Shown one piece after another: positions 8,113-17,200 of a stretch of DNA of 38,452 nt. The stretch is from JAHELQ01 sp965603365 (GTDB lineage: Bacteria > Acidobacteriota > Aminicenantia > UBA2199), in assembly GCA_965603365.1 (NCBI GenBank), contig CBFDCR010000047.1:1-38452 (forward strand), in the 5' to 3' direction. The translations under genes and the position numbers were made by a program. The notes beneath the pieces were generated by a model, which was not told the origin of the DNA, searched no databases, and was given only the letters and a program-made list of their open reading frames with translations. Position 1 is the stretch's first letter; every line of letters starts with the position of its first letter.

Positions 8113-9222
8113 ATGGAACGGGATGAACGTGTCAAAGCGGTTCGGTTTTTTGATGCCGACAAATTCAGGGTGGGACTGGGTTCCTGCATGTATATCGGGG
8201 TGATTCTCTTCTTTATTATGCTGGCCATTGTCCTGCCGCTGCAAAAATTTGGGCGGATCGACATGGGCCAGTTTATTTTTATTGCCCTGCCTGCCTGGGT
8301 GATGATTTTCATTGCACTTTATATGGCGCTGGAGGGGCAGAAGTGGTGGCTCTATCCCCATTGGTTGTGGACCGCCTGCAAGAGAGTGGTAGTGAATAGA
8401 TACTCAGGCCAGGCACATTTCATTACCGGCTGGCGGCCTTTCCGCTTTGAGCGCACGGTTGGGGTGAATCAAATTGCCGCCCTGGTTTTGACCAGCCAAT
8501 CGGCGGCGGGCACCGGTAAATCGGAGCGCTTCGCCCTCAAGATTCGACTCATCACCAACGAGGAGTGGATCTTCTTCACCGGTTTTCGCCGGGAACAGTT
8601 GTTCCGGAAACAGGCCCGGGTATTGGCCGAACTGCTGAATTGCAATTTGTCGGATCTCACCTACGGCTCTGCCTTTAAAATTAAAACAGAGACAACACCC
8701 CTCGATACGCTGCCCAAAACAGCGGCGGAAGGGAGTGGGGCAAAACCGAAGGGGGTGACGGAGTCGGCACGGCCGGATGGGAGTTATGTTTTTTCCCTGA
8801 ACCGCCGCCACGAGTGGCCGGCTTTCTTGATCATATTCGGTCTCTGGATCGGTATCTATGCCCTGACCTATGCGTTGGGCTGGACCTATCCGGCCAGATG
8901 GGGGGCCTGGGAGGGGATCTGGCTGCTTTTTTCCGCCATCGTGGTGTTCCTTTTGCTGAAGACGCTCCTGCCGGTCAGGGAGATTGTGCTGGACAATGAG
9001 TGGCTGCACTATCGGCTGCGGCTCCTGGGCATAGCCTGGATCAGGAAGAGGCTGCCGTTAACATCCATTACCAGGATCAGCCGCCAGCAGACCGAAGTGA
9101 TGTCTTCCCGGTTGGTCTTCATCAGCGACCGGCAGACCCTGAAGATCGGCGACCTCACCCTCGAAGCCGCCCGCTACCTCGAAAACCGCTTAGCCGACCT
9201 CAAGATCACCGACGGCCCCTGA
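8113..9222 (+). CDS. hypothetical four-helix membrane protein (369 aa)
   Basis: The start ATG follows GGGGAGGTGAACA, a strong ribosome site. Hydrophobic pairs occur at about residues 25-70 (CMYIGVILFFIMLAIVLPL; FIFIALPAWVMIFIALYMAL) and 235-285 (FLIIFGLWIGIYALTYALG; IWLLFSAIVVFLLLKTLL). After each pair comes a soluble strand-rich segment, one with ITGWRPFRFERTVGVNQI and one with REIVLDNEWLHYRLRLLGI. This repeated architecture resembles tandem bacterial PH-like/photosystem-Ycf4-like modules, so an internal duplication is possible. No enzyme motif is seen. The 3' end overlaps the convergent gene at 9190 by 33 bp. Confidence 0.7.
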   Translation: MERDERVKAVRFFDADKFRVGLGSCMYIGVILFFIMLAIVLPLQKFGRIDMGQFIFIALPAWVMIFIALYMALEGQKWWLYPHWLWTACKRVVVNRYSGQAHFITGWRPFRFERTVGVNQIAALVLTSQSAAGTGKSERFALKIRLITNEEWIFFTGFRREQLFRKQARVLAELLNCNLSDLTYGSAFKIKTETTPLDTLPKTAAEGSGAKPKGVTESARPDGSYVFSLNRRHEWPAFLIIFGLWIGIYALTYALGWTYPARWGAWEGIWLLFSAIVVFLLLKTLLPVREIVLDNEWLHYRLRLLGIAWIRKRLPLTSITRISRQQTEVMSSRLVFISDRQTLKIGDLTLEAARYLENRLADLKITDGP

Positions 9223-10599
9223 CGGCCCCCCAGAGGTGATATATTTTAAGGCGATGCGGTACGGCTCGGGCAGGGTTCCAGGAAAGAGTATGTCGAATTT
9301 GTTAAAAAATGTCAGGCGAAATGAGGGGGGCACGAAAAACTTCAGTCGTTTAAGTTGAGAGACCGGAGCATTGATAAATTTGATCGTCACAAAAGGCCCT
9401 CTTAAGCTTACCTTTCGAATATTTCCCGGTCGAATAGTGATGGTGCGTCTCCTTTTGCCGATGACATAATATATCAGTACAGCAGGGATCAGGGCGCATA
9501 ATTCGTAAATGAACCATTCATAATTTTTTACCAGGTTCAAGGCCACCAATATTATATTAATGAAGATCACAAAAATGATGATTGGCAGCCAACCTGGAGT
9601 TAATGTCCCTGAAATGCGCAGGCCGTCTTTTTGAAACTGTATTTTTGAGAATTCCTCAAACCCCCTTAAACTAAGGCTGAACATATGGTAAACGGAAGAT
9701 TTACTGCCCCATTCTTCGGTGAACTTTTCGAGCCGGGGCAGCTCTAACCGTCTATTTAAATAGGAGAAGGATTTGATTGCAAAAATTATGAGGGTCAAAG
9801 AAACAACACAACCTGAGATAAAGTATATACTATTTACAGTATAGCTCTTCCGCAGAGTGGCCAAAATAAACACAGGTATTAGAAATGAAAAGAAGATAAG
9901 AGAGAGAACGGCCACATATGCCACTACTTTTTTCAGACCCGTCAAGGGCTCAATATCCCATGGTAATCGTTTATTAACTTCCGGGTATACCTCTATTTTC
10001 GGATCACGGGAAAGTTGCTCGACTGCCTGGCTTGCGGCATCCCTTATGCCATCTGTCAACGTACCGGCTGCCGCTTCTGTTTCATTGCCTTCGCGCCGGG
10101 CCAATTTCAACAACCTGGATAGCAGTGTCTGAGCCTCGGCTGTATTGGCCTTTAGTGCCACCAGGTTATCGATTATGGGGATAATGGCAAAAGATAGAGA
10201 ATTCAGGCTCTCCCCCTTTTTTTTGTCTATCCTATCTAACAGTTCTTTAAATACCTCCAGAATATAAGAAATGGCCCGTCGGTCTCCGGATCTGGTAAAT
10301 ACCTTCACTATTTGAACCAGTTTTTCCAATTCCAGATCGGGTTTTTTCAACATAGAAACAAGCCCATAGAATCTCTTTTTTTGCAGAGATCGAACCTGGA
10401 GTTTTTCAATGAGTCGAGTGATAATGACGGCAGCGATATAAATTGAGAATAGGGCCAGGCCGATAATAAGTAAGCGGTTATGAGACTCTGACAGAATTAT
10501 ACCGGTTACAATCATGAATAAAGAGAGAAGGAACCCTGAAAATATGACCACCACTAAAAAATTCTCAACAAAAGATGAATTTTGACGTTTAATGTTCAT
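9190..10599 (-). CDS. hypothetical multi-pass membrane protein (469 aa)
   Basis: Six hydrophobic helices are visible: about residues 14-36, 42-61, 224-248, 256-276, 335-356 and 361-379. Between the second and third lies a 160-residue soluble helical domain (VRSLQKKRFYGLVSMLKKPDLELEKL...). A C-terminal soluble strand-rich part (TITIRPGNIRKVSLRGPFVTIKF) has a PH-like flavour similar to the convergent neighbour. No family is recognised. Base composition looks more A/T-rich than guaB/secA. It overlaps the neighbour's 3' end by 33 bp. Confidence 0.7.
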   Translation of the reverse strand: MNIKRQNSSFVENFLVVVIFSGFLLSLFMIVTGIILSESHNRLLIIGLALFSIYIAAVIITRLIEKLQVRSLQKKRFYGLVSMLKKPDLELEKLVQIVKVFTRSGDRRAISYILEVFKELLDRIDKKKGESLNSLSFAIIPIIDNLVALKANTAEAQTLLSRLLKLARREGNETEAAAGTLTDGIRDAASQAVEQLSRDPKIEVYPEVNKRLPWDIEPLTGLKKVVAYVAVLSLIFFSFLIPVFILATLRKSYTVNSIYFISGCVVSLTLIIFAIKSFSYLNRRLELPRLEKFTEEWGSKSSVYHMFSLSLRGFEEFSKIQFQKDGLRISGTLTPGWLPIIIFVIFINIILVALNLVKNYEWFIYELCALIPAVLIYYVIGKRRRTITIRPGNIRKVSLRGPFVTIKFINAPVSQLKRLKFFVPPSFRLTFFNKFDILFPGTLPEPYRIALKYITSGGPSGAVGDLEVG

Positions 10600-10669
10600 T
10601 TGTTCGTTATAAATCGCGATTATATTTTAGGGGATAGAAGTAGAGATTTCAACAAAAATCAATATTTTT

Positions 10670-11479
10670 TCAAAATTGGATGGAGAGGCCGTTTTTGAGG
10701 TAGATGTCGTAGGTTTTGACCGTGGGCGGCGGGGCATTGTCGTAGCGGTATTGGAGTTTGGTCTGGTAGCTCAAAAATTCACTGATTTTGACTTCCAGAT
10801 CGGTTTGCAATTCGAAGCGGTAGGCCTGCAGATGGCCGGTATCGAACAGGAAGTTTCCCACTATTTTGAAGAGTAATTTCCGGTTGATTTGCCATTTTAG
10901 CATCAGGTAATTCTTAGACATGAGGCTGGAAGTATCCGCCTTTTCGGTTTCGCCGCCGACGGGCTCGTATTTTTCAGCCTCCCACAGCAAGCCGATGCCC
11001 ACGTCAATGGCAAATTCCCTCTTCCTCTCCTCTGCGGATTCTTGGGCCCCGGTTTTGACAACCCGGTAGCTCATTCCACCGCCGGCCTGGGTGCGGTCTT
11101 TGAGCAGGATAAATTTATCGTACTCCTTCTGGGCAAATGCTTCGACCATGAGACGCTTCAGGAGCCAGCGGATACCCCGCACCTGCAAGGTTCCCTTGCT
11201 CACAAACGATTGCCGGTCTTTCTCTTCATACAGAAGGTTGCCGCCGATGGAAAAGTAATATTTTTTGGTCCGGTAACTGAGGAGGAGGGCGCCCTCCAGC
11301 AGCAGCGAATTGCTGTTGCCCTTCGCTAAGGCGAAGGCGAGATCCAGCTTGCCGGAGAAGCCTTTATCCTTTTCCGATTGGCCGACCTCTTCGGGGTAGA
11401 ACTGGGCCAGCAGGACAATCGTGAAAGATAGAATCCATAAAAGGATTAAAAGCGGTTGTCGAAGTCTAGGTTTTGTCAT
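10670..11479 (-). CDS. DUF481-type outer-membrane protein
   Basis: The mature region has the DUF481 (YdiY, salt-induced outer-membrane protein) pattern: KGFSGKLDLAFALAKGNSN, then alternating strands such as KKYYFSIGGNLLYEEKD and FAQKEYDKFILLKDRTQAGGGMSYRV, ending in a barrel-like strand (YLKNGLSIQF) with terminal Phe. The start is placed at the ATG at 11477-11479 (MTKPRLRQPLLILLWILSF), which gives a proper signal peptide and has GGAGG upstream. A longer frame would need a TTG. This start overlaps the end of the upstream pseudouridine synthase by 14 bp, so translation is probably coupled. Function in the family is unknown beyond an outer-membrane location. Confidence 0.75.
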   Translation of the reverse strand: MTKPRLRQPLLILLWILSFTIVLLAQFYPEEVGQSEKDKGFSGKLDLAFALAKGNSNSLLLEGALLLSYRTKKYYFSIGGNLLYEEKDRQSFVSKGTLQVRGIRWLLKRLMVEAFAQKEYDKFILLKDRTQAGGGMSYRVVKTGAQESAEERKREFAIDVGIGLLWEAEKYEPVGGETEKADTSSLMSKNYLMLKWQINRKLLFKIVGNFLFDTGHLQAYRFELQTDLEVKISEFLSYQTKLQYRYDNAPPPTVKTYDIYLKNGLSIQF

Positions 11480-12389
11480 TTTTTGAATGATCCTCCAATT
11501 TTTCACTATTGGCAACTTTTTCGTAAAACTCTTCCAGGTACGCTGTCGGCAGTCGGATGCGGTAATGGCGGCCCCCGAAGGGGACGTTGTAGCCGCAGCA
11601 CAGCAGGGCGATCTCGCCGCGGCCGAACCGGCAGCCGGAACCGTACAGCCGGTCTCCGGCGATAGGGGTCAGGTAGTGGGCAGCGTGGAAGCGGATCTGG
11701 TGCCGCCGGCCGGTAAAGGTGAAGACCGAGTAGATATCGGCCGTCTCTCTCTCTTCCCTGCGAATAAAGAGGGAGTCGGCAAACTTCCCTGCCGGGTCAG
11801 GGGCGGTGCGTTTCTCCCGGCTGCCGATGTGGTCCTGGATGCGCAGGTATTTACCGGGGTGTCGGCTGCCGGGGCCGGGCGGTTTTTCCAGGGCCGCCAG
11901 ATACCACTTTTTGATTTTTCGCCGTTTTGTCAGGCGAAAGAGTCTCTTCTCGGCGGATTTGTGTACGGCAAAGAGCACCAGGCCGGATACCGGTAGGTCC
12001 AGCCGGGTCAGGGGGGTGGATTGAAAATGGATACCCTTTTGCTCCAGGTATCTGTCTACGCCGTAGGCTAAGTGGTGGACGATGGAGGAGGGCACGGCAT
12101 GGACATTAATGCCCCCGGGTTTGTATACCACCAGGAAATCCCGGTTTTCAAAGACGATATGTTCCGGTTTGAGGCTGTATGCTTGTGTCTGGCCCGGTTC
12201 GATACAGATCTTGACCACCTCTCTGGTTTTGATGATTTCATCGGGGTATAGGAGCCGCTGCCGCTTCTGCCATACCCCGCCGGCTGATATGACCATAGGG
12301 ATTTGCGGGTGGTGGCGCGGCGGCAGGTGGGCGTACAACAATTGCAGCAGCGGCGTGTCTTTGGCGGCAGCGATAAAGTAGACATTCAT
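11466..12389 (-). CDS. RluA-family pseudouridine synthase
   Basis: This 307-residue protein isomerises a uridine in rRNA or tRNA to pseudouridine. The catalytic motif is TRLDLPVSGLVLF with Asp131, matching the RluA HRLDxxTSG consensus, though His is replaced by Thr and the Thr of TSG by Val. Further family blocks are FLVVYKPGGINVH, KKWYLAALE and VFTFTGRRHQIRFHAAHYLTPIAGDRLYG. No N-terminal S4 domain is obvious, although the first 75 residues may be a degenerate one. The target base cannot be predicted. It is followed by the DUF481 gene with a 14-bp overlap. Confidence 0.88.
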   Translation of the reverse strand: MNVYFIAAAKDTPLLQLLYAHLPPRHHPQIPMVISAGGVWQKRQRLLYPDEIIKTREVVKICIEPGQTQAYSLKPEHIVFENRDFLVVYKPGGINVHAVPSSIVHHLAYGVDRYLEQKGIHFQSTPLTRLDLPVSGLVLFAVHKSAEKRLFRLTKRRKIKKWYLAALEKPPGPGSRHPGKYLRIQDHIGSREKRTAPDPAGKFADSLFIRREERETADIYSVFTFTGRRHQIRFHAAHYLTPIAGDRLYGSGCRFGRGEIALLCCGYNVPFGGRHYRIRLPTAYLEEFYEKVANSEKLEDHSKNDKT

Positions 12390-12432
12390 TTTCGGTTCCA
12401 GAAAGTGTCATTTTATACCATCTCGAATCCGG

Positions 12433-12461
12433 TTGCAATCCTTTACATTTGGAGTTAAAAT
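12433..12461 (+). promoter_or_regulatory. possible promoter for the DUF72 gene
   Basis: TTGCAA (12433-12438), a 17-bp spacer and TAAAAT (12456-12461). The ATG at 12547 follows 86 nt later with a GGGGGAGG ribosome site. Confidence 0.4.
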
Positions 12462-12546
12462 CATTAGGATTATAGGCGTTAAAAATGCGAAACTGTGAAA
12501 GTATAAAACTGCGGACAGTGCGGCTGGGCAGCGGGGGAGGTATCGT

Positions 12547-13428
12547 ATGGCGGAATTAAAGATAGGCACCTGCTCCTGGAAGTACGATTCCTGGCGGGGG
12601 ATCGTCTACTCCGGTCAGAAGGAAATCGACTACCTGGAAGAGTACGCCCGGCAATTCGATACGGTGGAGATCGACCAGTGGTTCTGGTCCCTGTTTAATC
12701 GGGCCAAACCGGTATTGCCGAAACCCGAAGTGGTGCAGAATTACCTGGCCTCGGTGCCGGAACATTTTAAATTTACCATCAAGATCCCCAACAGCATCAC
12801 CCTGAGTCACTTTTATCGAAAGGGCAAGGAGGCGCCGCTTGTGCCCAATCCCAATTTTCTCTCGCCCCAATTGTTCCAGGACTTCCTGGACACGGTTGAG
12901 CCTATGAACAAACAGATCGGGGTGTTGATGTTCCAGTTTGAATACCTGAACAAACAAAAGATGCCTTCCCAACTGGAATTCCAGGAGAAGTTTGTCGAAT
13001 TTTTAGCCCATATTCCCCGGAAATACCCGCTGGCACTGGAGATCCGCAATCCCAACTATTTAAACGACCGCTACTTCGATTTTCTCCTCCAGGGTGGGGT
13101 GTACCATGTCTTCATACAGGGTTATTATATGCCCCCCATCGTCCAGGTGTATCGGAAGCACAAAGAGGCTGTCAGGGAGCTTTCGGTGATTCGGCTGATG
13201 GGGCCGGATCGCAAGTCTATCGAGGAGAAGAGCGGCAAGAATTGGGGCCGGATCTGGGAATCTAAAGACGACGAACTCTCCGATATTATCACCGTGATCC
13301 GGGATCTCAATGCCCGGGGCATCAATATCTACGTCAACGTCAACAACCACTACGAAGGCTCCGCCCCCCTAACCATCCACAAGCTCCAACAGAGCTTAAG
13401 AGATAGGAATAGTGGAATGATGGAATGA
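12547..13428 (+). CDS. DUF72 (YecE-like) family protein
   Basis: This is a TIM-barrel-like cytosolic protein of unknown activity. The family N-terminus is clear: IGTCSWKYDSWRGIVYSG, followed by the EYARQFDTVEIDQWFW block. Later come FKFTIKIPNSIT, KYPLALEIRNPNY and NIYVNVNNHYEGSAPLTI. At 293 residues it is slightly longer than typical members. The last residues (NSGMME, then TGA) are encoded by the TGGAAT-rich repeat that begins at 13406, so insertion of the repeat element appears to have replaced or extended the original C-terminus. Confidence 0.88.
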   Translation: MAELKIGTCSWKYDSWRGIVYSGQKEIDYLEEYARQFDTVEIDQWFWSLFNRAKPVLPKPEVVQNYLASVPEHFKFTIKIPNSITLSHFYRKGKEAPLVPNPNFLSPQLFQDFLDTVEPMNKQIGVLMFQFEYLNKQKMPSQLEFQEKFVEFLAHIPRKYPLALEIRNPNYLNDRYFDFLLQGGVYHVFIQGYYMPPIVQVYRKHKEAVRELSVIRLMGPDRKSIEEKSGKNWGRIWESKDDELSDIITVIRDLNARGINIYVNVNNHYEGSAPLTIHKLQQSLRDRNSGMME

Positions 13429-13462
13429 TGGAATAATGGAGTTTGGAATAGTGGAAGAATGG
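13406..13462. repeat. left TGGAAT-rich arm of the four-helix-bundle element
   Basis: Degenerate copies of TGGAATRATGGAAT run for about 57 bp. The reverse complement of 13982-14008 matches its central part over 27 bp with about three mismatches, so the two are inverted repeats bracketing the gene at 13534. A transcript across the unit could fold into a long stem, as 23S rRNA intervening sequences that carry S23 genes do. Confidence 0.7.
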
Positions 13463-13497
13463 GATTTTAATTTTTAGCGTCCTATGAACAAATCTGG

Positions 13498-13527
13498 TTG
13501 ATAAGTGTAATCCTTTTATGGTATAAA
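13498..13527 (+). promoter_or_regulatory. promoter candidate just before the four-helix-bundle gene
   Basis: TTGATA (13498-13503), an 18-bp spacer and TATAAA (13522-13527). The ATG at 13534 starts 6 nt after the -10 box and there is no Shine-Dalgarno, so a leaderless mRNA is possible. Confidence 0.4.
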
Positions 13528-13533
13528 TTCTTT

Positions 13534-13941
13534 ATGGAAAGAAAGAATGTGAATAGAGGTTTTAAGCGGTTACGTGTATGGCAGGACGCGATTTCACTTT
13601 ACATATTGGCCTGCCCCATACTAACGAAATTTCCATTTGGACTCATGAGAACAGCGTCTAACAGCATCGATGCCGTCCACAGTGTGTCCCGGAACATAGC
13701 GGAAGGTTACTGTCGGCGGAGCCTAAAAGAGTACCTGAACTATTTAAACATCGCTTTGGGTTCATGAGGGGAATTCCACTCATGTTATGAGAGCTTCCAC
13801 AAGGCCGGACAAATTAGCGAAGATGAGTATGAGCAATTAGATCAACTGCATTACAAAGTTGAAAATGAATTATTGAGATTGATTGACTCTCTTCAGAAAA
13901 AACTTCGCAGCGGCGGCTGGCAAGAAAATTTTTCCCTTTAG
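13534..13941 (+). CDS. four-helix-bundle (S23-type) protein, interrupted by in-frame TGA
   Basis: The N-terminal part reads GFKRLRVWQDAISLYILACP and ends in the family core SRNIAEGYCRRSLKEYLNYL plus NIALGS. A TGA at 13765-13767 then interrupts. The same frame stays open for 57 more codons (GEFHSCYESFHKAGQ, LDQLHYKVENELLRLIDSLQ) to a TAG at 13939-13941. Together they give about 135 residues, close to the family length, so only one codon is wrong. The family (S23/bAvd-like) forms pentameric helical bundles. Members sit in 23S rRNA intervening sequences or beside diversity-generating retroelements. Neither is seen here. A 5-bp hairpin with loop GTT follows the TGA. It may be a simple nonsense mutation, or a recoded site; decay is the default view. 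Confidence 0.75.
13770..13798 (+). promoter_or_regulatory. SECIS-like hairpin after the in-frame TGA
   Basis: CTCAT (13779-13783) pairs perfectly with ATGAG (13787-13791) around loop GTT. GGAA (13770-13773) can pair with TTCC (13795-13798) below an internal loop. The loop starts 16 nt after the TGA and begins with G, matching the loose bacterial SECIS description. A stem this short can occur by chance. Confidence 0.25.
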
Positions 13942-13971
13942 CCCACCCCAATAAACGCAGCTCCAAAAAGC
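13936..13971. repeat. 36-bp direct repeat, copy 1 (attachment-site-like)
   Basis: It starts at the last sense codon of the four-helix-bundle gene (CTTTAGCCCACCCCAATAAA...) and is identical over 36 bp to 18143-18178. After one mismatch the match continues for three more bases. Both copies are followed by CATTCC-type repeats. Confidence 0.85.
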
Positions 13972-13981
13972 GCAGATCTAA

Positions 13982-14008
13982 CCCATCATTCCACCATTCC
14001 ATTATTCC
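13982..14008. repeat. right inverted arm of the four-helix-bundle element
   Basis: CCCATCATTCCACCATTCC and the following ATTATTCC are the inverted counterpart of the TGGAAT-rich arm at 13406-13462. Confidence 0.65.
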
Positions 14009-14039
14009 GTGAATTACTTGCAATTTATCACTTCCTATA

Positions 14040-14068
14040 AAGACATTTGGGGCGGGAAATGTTATAAT
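14040..14068 (+). promoter_or_regulatory. possible promoter for the STAND NTPase gene
   Basis: A perfect -10 TATAAT (14063-14068) lies 17 bp after a weak -35 AAGACA (14040-14045). The start codon is about 150 nt downstream. Confidence 0.4.
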
Positions 14069-14073
14069 AACAG

Positions 14074-14136
14074 GAGTTCACTTTTATTTGACTTTTCCAA
14101 TTGGCGACGCACTGTGTAGCCAATTAAGCTGAACTC
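14074..14136 (+). promoter_or_regulatory. nested inverted repeats in the STAND NTPase leader
   Basis: GAGTTCA (14074-14080) pairs with TGAACTC (14130-14136). Inside it AATTGGC (14099-14105) pairs with GCCAATT (14119-14125). Both arms are perfect. The RNA leader could fold into a two-tier hairpin, or the DNA could carry two regulator dyads. No T-run follows, so it is not a terminator. Confidence 0.45.
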
Positions 14137-14210
14137 ATAATAATAGACGACTGATGAGGATTGAGAAAGAAGAAGTAAAAAATTTTTAAAGTGAAGAAGG
14201 TTAAAAAAGT

Positions 14211-14228
14211 ATGTCCACCCAGATTTGA
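14211..14228 (+). other. five-codon upstream ORF or start-region frameshift
   Basis: AGAAGG lies 10 nt before an ATG that encodes MSTQI and stops at TGA 14226-14228, overlapping the TTG start of the large gene. One extra T in the ATTTGA run would join this ATG to the big frame as MSTQILTKYSNF. So it is either a coupled leader peptide or a single-base deletion or sequencing error. Confidence 0.4.
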
Positions 14229-17200
14229 CGAAGTATTCTAACTTCAGTGAATTTTCCGAGTTTCATGAAAAATATCGGTACTATGGGACGGTTTTGTTGG
14301 GTGATAAATTGGTCGGTCTTGATGATTTATTTAGGGTTAAACGAAGCTTTGTTATCACAGAACCCGGCTATGGAAAGACGAGACTATTAAAAGAAATCGA
14401 ATCGGAGTCCCAAAATAGAAATATAAAAGGGAAATTTGTTGATTTGAAGCATGTCGATTGTAATCTGGAAGAGTATTTAAGAAATGAGTTAAGCCAGAAG
14501 AATATCGATCTGGAAAATTCTGATAGTTTCATCATTTGCCTCGATGCTTTAGATGAGGTGAATTCCCAGGACTTTTCAAGAGTGGTCAAATGGATAAAAG
14601 ATTTTTCGCGAAAGTTTAATCATATAAATCTCGTTTTATCATGCCGCTTGATTTATATTAAGCGATATCCGGAATTATTCACCAATTCGGAATTCACCTT
14701 TTTTGATATCAGGTCTTTTAATGAGGACCAGATAGAGTATTATCTCCAGTCAAATTTAAATACTGATTCACGCCCGTATATAGAAAGGATTTTGGATATA
14801 TTCCGGGTTGAGAATCGAGAGATACCGATTGATATCCCCCGTTATCTTGAAATGATCGTCGATCTGGTAAATCGGGATGGATCGGAGGGCTTGATTCGTT
14901 TGACGAGGGCTGAATTGTTCGACTATTGCATTTACAAAAAACTGGAGATTGAAGAAAAAAAGTTCAACCGGCAGCAAAAGGAGCTCACAAAAAGAACCCT
15001 TGAAAAACTGGCTCTCATGATGGAAATGAATCAAACCAATACGTTGTCAAAAGACGATTTGATGACTTTTTTTGATGATGTGAAGTCCAACTTGAATATC
15101 GGTTTTTTGCAGCAGGTTCCGGTTGACATCTTCTATGATCGGAGTTTGTTAAGAAATAATATTGATTCCAATGTTCAGGAATACCTGGCGGCAAAGGAGA
15201 TAAAAAGACTGGGGAGAGTCGATCAGGTGGTATTCGATCTGGCGTTTGACAAACAGTTAAGGGAATTTTATCCTTCCTGGATCAATCCCCTCGAATTTTT
15301 GATGGAGCTTGACGGTTCGATTTTCAAACCGATTCTCCAATTTGAATTATCCAGACCCCAAAATAAACGTACAGGCACCTGTCATCGTCTTTTAACACGG
15401 GTTAAGGTAGAGAACCTGTCGGAAGACGATAGAGAAAAAGTTTTTTGGCATGTTTTTTCTTATTATCAGGAGGATTTGCAAGAGATCCCTATAATCATTG
15501 CCCGTAAGTTGTCCTTATATTTCGATCCCTCATGGAATAATAGGTTGAAACAAGATTCAGGTGATAGTCTCGATAGCGGAGAATCGCGGTTAATCAGGAG
15601 AAGAAACCTCGCTTATCTACTGGCATTTCTTTTTGAAAATGTCAATTTGAAAGCCGAGGATATTCGCTACTGGAAGGAGAGATTGATAGAATTTGCCAAA
15701 GATGACAGCGATTCCAACAAGATGTGCGTGCTCTTTGCCCTGGAGCAACTTAAAGATTTGAAGGTAATCCAGAGGGTTTATCACACCTTTAGAGGAAACA
15801 CAGGATGGGATGTAGGCAAACAGTTGATAGATATTTGCATGGAGATTGATGCCAATGATCCCTTTTCGGTTAAATGTTTGGCAGATGGGATTTTAGGGAA
15901 TAGGAATTACGCCATCGAAGGTTTAAATAACCTGACCGAAAAAGAGGCCATTATTCTCTTGTTTGATGAATTGATCACAAATAGAAACTTTCTCGACCCC
16001 AGAGAAATGTTACATTGGGGTGAATGGTGTGATCGATTTATCGGTAACATGAAGAGTATCCTGGATGCAGATATCGAAAATAAAGTCAAAGAGTTTATTC
16101 AAAAAGTAATCATCCCCAGAGGGTCCCGTCCAGGTATCAACTCAGAATTTGTTAGGGCTTTAGTTAAAGCCCTCAAAGAAAAAGATGATGGTTATATTTT
16201 TGAGTTGATTTCGGAAATAAAAGAAGCCCAAGAGGGTAAGTTGATTTCATGGGCCTGGGCATATATTTTTGTTGAGATACTGGAAAAGGAGCAGATTGCC
16301 GACTTTGTCCGGGAGTTAGGAGAATATGCCGGGGGCAGGGAAATTGCTCTCGATACACTGAAACTTTCCAGGGATTCTAACCGGGATATTTATGAAGCCG
16401 GGAGGGTATATTTTCCTGTAGAATACCGGGATTTTGAAAGACGCCTGCAAGAAAATGAAGGCCGACCAGGTGAATCGGAACTATATTATAACCAATTTAG
16501 ATTGAGCTTGAATTCAAAAAATTGGCATAACAATTTTGATTTATTAAGATTTTATAAAAAAAATAAAAGTAGGATTGCCTCATACATGACGGATGGTGAC
16601 AGGAAACGGTTAAAGGATTTAATTGAATCCGGCTTAAAAAAAATCGATCCATGCACATTAATTCCAACGGATCAGACTGAGATTTTTGGAAATTGTTTAA
16701 TATTATCGCGTGAACTGGAGGTGGATACAGTTGAATTCAGGGAAAAAATTATTTGTTATATTCCATTTGCGGAGTGGGAACAGTTAAAAGAGATATTCAC
16801 TTTGATCCCGGGATTGGATGATCGAGAGGTTGGCTTGATAGTAAAATTATTCAATGAAAGATATGGCGATGAATCCCGGGTGGGAAATCTCATTGAAGCT
16901 GCCCAAAAGTATAAAATTGAAAGCGCTATTCCTGTACTAAAAAAAATTGTCTATAGTGAAATCGACTTAAAACGGCGAAAGTTTGGATTGCAGGTTATTG
17001 GTACTATTCAACCCGACAACGATTTTTTTAATACAATATTTGAAAAATTCCAGGCCGCTAAGGATGAAACGAGAGTACTGGCAGAGTCGGCGAACCAATT
17101 CCTGATTGCCGAGTTTAATGATCAAAGGTCGGTGGAGTGGCGGATGGATCAACTGTTTAAAAAAGCCTTCCCTGTCACAGGACAGATTAATGAATCCTTT

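Noticed and set aside
13498..13533. Earlier start for the four-helix-bundle gene
   Set aside because: The upstream codons overlap the predicted -35/-10 sequence and add residues not found at the family N-terminus.
13534..13941. Diversity-generating retroelement, because of the Avd-like fold
   Set aside because: No reverse transcriptase, template repeat or variable repeat is present nearby.
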